64,000 nucleotides of DNA, from the NCBI GenBank assembly GCA_017464815.1, contig JAFTYI010000006.1, forward strand, positions 1-64,000, given 5' to 3'. Below are positions 61,905 to 64,000 of the stretch, piece by piece. The notes below the pieces were generated by a model. That model was not told the origin of the DNA, ran no database searches, and saw only the letters and a list, made by a program, of their open reading frames with translations. Origin of the DNA: Bacteroidaceae bacterium. Its GTDB lineage: Bacteria; Bacteroidota; Bacteroidia; Bacteroidales; Bacteroidaceae. Position numbers and translations under genes: made by a program. The number at the start of each line of letters is the position of its first letter. Position 1 is the stretch's first letter.

Positions 61905-63857
61905 CTATCTGTTATTCTTTCTCTTTCGTTCTTCGCGCTCGGCGTTCTTGCTCCGTCTTTCTTTCTTCTCCTCGGGCTTCTGCTTGGTGATGTCAAGGGG
62001 TTTCTGCTTCTCGATGGGCAGAGCGGAGACATTCCAATCCTGACGCATGTCCCACAAGGCGCGTACTTCCAGCATTTTGGGGTAGTAGTAGACGTGCTCG
62101 GGTTGCAACTTGTCGGCGTAGAGGCCGGTGTCCCACTTGCCATTTCCGTTGGCATCGTCCACTATGCGGGCGTAGTATTTGCCGGGATTGAGGAAGAAGA
62201 ACTCGACGTGGCCCTTCTCCAACGGCTCGCGCCGGATGGGTTTGTCGTCGCCATTGAGCAACTCCACATAGGCATGGGGGGAGAGTTGTGCATTCGTCAC
62301 ATCGAAGGCCAAGGTGCCATAGTCGTCGAGCGAGCGCATCTTCAGGGTCTGTTTCAACTTGTCGGTGTGCAAGCCATAGATGCCCGTGAAGGCGGCTGAG
62401 TCGATGACGAGTTCATACTCCTGTTCGGGTCGCCATTCGGCGCGAATGCGGTATTTGCGGGTGAATCCGTCCATCAGTTCAAAGCGGTAGGGGATGTCCT
62501 TCCACAACGTGTCCACCTTCAGACGCAGATGTATGGCTTGTGTGTCGACACGTGCCAACGGTTCTTCAAAATCGATGGTGAGGGTGGCGTACACGTCCTT
62601 GATGCTTCCCATCTTTGGTTTCAGGAATTTGATGGGAGGAAGCGTGTCGGTCAGCACCTCGCCCTCCTTCAGGCGACGGCGCTTCTTTTTCAGCTGTTTT
62701 TGAAACTCCTCCATCTCCTTGTCCTTCTCCTTCTGATACATGGCCAGTGTCTTCTTGGAAGCCATATAGAAGGTGTCGGTGCGCGGCACGAGTTGTCCGA
62801 GCGTGTCGGTGTAGAGGTAGTCTATCGTCATCTCCAACGTATCCAGACGGATGATGGCCGAGTCCTTCAACCAATAGTGGATGGTGTCGTTGTGCTGACT
62901 CTTTTCTATGACAAAGGCGTCCTTCTCGTCGAAGTTCATTCCCTTGAGGGTCGGCAAGGTGTCGGCCTTAGCGGCAAAGTAGAAGGAGAATTTGTTGGGC
63001 GTCAACCGCTCGTTCTTCAACAGATACTGGGTGGTCATTTCCTCCTTAAAGGCACGCAACACCAGGTCGTCGGGCAAAAAGCGGGTATAGGGGACATCAA
63101 CGATGGTGTCGATGGTGAGCGAATCAATCCAAAAGGTGTCCTGCCGCACGGCCGGCTCGCTATAGGGGACTACGAGCGAATCCATGAAGGCCACCATCTC
63201 GCTCTTCTGACTGAAGCGGTAGTCCTGATCGCCATCCATCAATCCATAGATGCGATAGGAACCCGGCGCCACTCCCTTGATGGAGAAGCGTCCGCTGGCA
63301 TCGGTGCGCGAAATGCGTTCGAAGGGTTTGGTGGTGAAAGCCGTGTCGGAGAGGTCGGCATAGAGTCCCACCTGCATACCTTTCACCGGCTCCAGATTGG
63401 AGGCGTCCAATATGGTGCCGGCCACTTCCATTGAGTCGATGGCTTCGCCCGTAGAGAAGGTAAAGGCAAATTGTCCCATAGGATTGCCCTCGTTGTTGTC
63501 AGTGATGGCGTCGCCAAAGTCGATAGAGTAGGTGGTGTTGGGCCTCATCGTGTCCTGCAATTCCACAATAACGCGCTTGCCGCTGGCCTTTATCTCGGGC
63601 ACATCAATCTGCGGGGGCGAGATGACCACCTTTTCCGAGGCATTCTGCAGTTTGATGTATTCGTCAAACTCCAGCACAATACGTTTTTCGTTGCTGTTGA
63701 TAGCACCTATGGCCGGATGGCTGTTCACCATCACGGGCGGTGTCTCGTCGTACATGCCGCCATCGGGCGACCCCATGCGAGCACACGAGACTATCATCAG
63801 AGCCAGCCATACCAGCGGACTCAGCAGGCGGTTGTTGTATGTGGGTTGGTTGGGCAT
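61905..63857 (-). CDS. Lipoprotein with N-terminal Ig-like (Big_5) domain
   Basis: A 650-residue lipoprotein: hydrophobic segment and lipobox ALMIVSC with Cys25. Next is an SbsA-type Ig-like (Big_5) domain at about 38-140 (PPVMVNSHPAIGAINSNEKRIVLEFDEYI, with the typical IDFGDAITDNNEGNP end). A carboxypeptidase-like beta domain (DASGRFSIKGVAPGSYRIYGL) and further beta segments with lysine/arginine-rich linkers (residues 365-400) follow. The tail is highly basic. It resembles conserved Bacteroidales envelope lipoproteins of unknown role. The first gene of a three-gene minus-strand unit, it has a 9-bp-period CTAG array immediately upstream, probably behind the next gene outside the window. Confidence 0.85.
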   Translation of the reverse strand: MPNQPTYNNRLLSPLVWLALMIVSCARMGSPDGGMYDETPPVMVNSHPAIGAINSNEKRIVLEFDEYIKLQNASEKVVISPPQIDVPEIKASGKRVIVELQDTMRPNTTYSIDFGDAITDNNEGNPMGQFAFTFSTGEAIDSMEVAGTILDASNLEPVKGMQVGLYADLSDTAFTTKPFERISRTDASGRFSIKGVAPGSYRIYGLMDGDQDYRFSQKSEMVAFMDSLVVPYSEPAVRQDTFWIDSLTIDTIVDVPYTRFLPDDLVLRAFKEEMTTQYLLKNERLTPNKFSFYFAAKADTLPTLKGMNFDEKDAFVIEKSQHNDTIHYWLKDSAIIRLDTLEMTIDYLYTDTLGQLVPRTDTFYMASKKTLAMYQKEKDKEMEEFQKQLKKKRRRLKEGEVLTDTLPPIKFLKPKMGSIKDVYATLTIDFEEPLARVDTQAIHLRLKVDTLWKDIPYRFELMDGFTRKYRIRAEWRPEQEYELVIDSAAFTGIYGLHTDKLKQTLKMRSLDDYGTLAFDVTNAQLSPHAYVELLNGDDKPIRREPLEKGHVEFFFLNPGKYYARIVDDANGNGKWDTGLYADKLQPEHVYYYPKMLEVRALWDMRQDWNVSALPIEKQKPLDITKQKPEEKKERRSKNAEREERKRKNNR

Positions 63858-63883
63858 ATTCTGTTGGGTTCTTTTGTTCTTTT

Positions 63884-63975
63884 CTAGGGGGGGCTAGAGA
63901 TTCTAGATATTCTAGATTGCCTAGATTTTCTAGAGATTCTAGACTGTCTAGACTAATCTAGATTATCTAGGAGAT
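63884..63975. repeat. 9-bp-period CTAGA array at the right edge
   Basis: CTAG cores begin at 63884, 63894, 63903, 63912, 63921, 63930, 63939, 63948, 63958 and 63967: 9-bp steps with two 10-bp slips. Most units read TCTAGA plus a 3-bp variable part, the same 6 + 3 design as the CTATAG array behind dxs but with a different core. It lies between the lipoprotein start and the window edge. Confidence 0.87.
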
Positions 63976-64000
63976 TCAGGGGGCTGACTTATTTTGAGTT

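Overview
This window is a chromosomal segment of a member of the Bacteroidota, order Bacteroidales, most likely close to Prevotella. The evidence is consistent across the window. Promoters fit the Bacteroidota pattern (TTTG, 19-20 bases, TAnnTTTG) and there is no purine-rich ribosome-binding consensus. A fused MurF-alanine racemase is present, along with GSCFA, GLPGLI and four-helix-bundle 'suffix' families, a PorZ-type component of type IX secretion (T9SS), T9SS-like C-terminal sorting tails and a giant BspA-type leucine-rich-repeat protein. The genus is an inference; the order is fairly secure.

Layout. 0.3-5.1 kb (minus strand): dxs-trkA-trkH, for isoprenoid precursor synthesis and potassium uptake. 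5.2-9.6 kb (plus): an overlapping cluster of GSCFA protein, MurF-Alr fusion and a secreted endonuclease/phosphatase-fold protein. 9.6-12.3 kb (minus): purD and two membrane proteins. 12.7-14.9 kb: a putative outer-membrane protein (minus) divergent from an HU-like DNA-binding protein plus a GNAT acetyltransferase. 15.0-22.1 kb (plus): a BlaI-type repressor, an M56 membrane protease fused to receptor-plug-like and TonB C-terminal modules, a large outer-membrane barrel protein and two GLPGLI proteins, interrupted by a minus-strand MazF-type toxin-antitoxin pair. 22.1-32.8 kb (minus): an S9 dipeptidyl peptidase, an RlmL-type rRNA methyltransferase, serine acetyltransferase, a pectate lyase and carB. 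33.0-33.3 kb: a promoter/14-codon ORF/terminator cassette upstream of carB, and tRNA-Gln. 33.5-43.3 kb (minus): tyrS, then leuS-yitT-rdgB-porZ-cotH. 43.6-59.2 kb (minus): a 4500-residue leucine-rich-repeat protein and a BIG2-repeat protein, one base apart, visibly more AT-rich than their neighbours. 60.1-63.9 kb (minus): a lipoprotein with an Ig-like fold, a DUF3108-type protein and a four-helix-bundle protein.

The least explained feature is a set of short-period tandem arrays, mostly in intergenic DNA. At each locus the sequence differs but the period is strict: 22 or 23 bp (five arrays at four loci), 9 bp (at least six loci) or 7 bp (two loci). Most lie directly behind a stop codon. One 22-bp array sits in the 5' leader of the HU-like gene. 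A 9-bp array has grown into both ends of the four-helix-bundle gene as in-frame tripeptide repeats. Other leads are cohesin-like and dockerin-like modules in the giant surface protein and its neighbour, a leader with mutually exclusive pairings in front of the giant gene, and the possible leader peptide or small RNA in front of carB.
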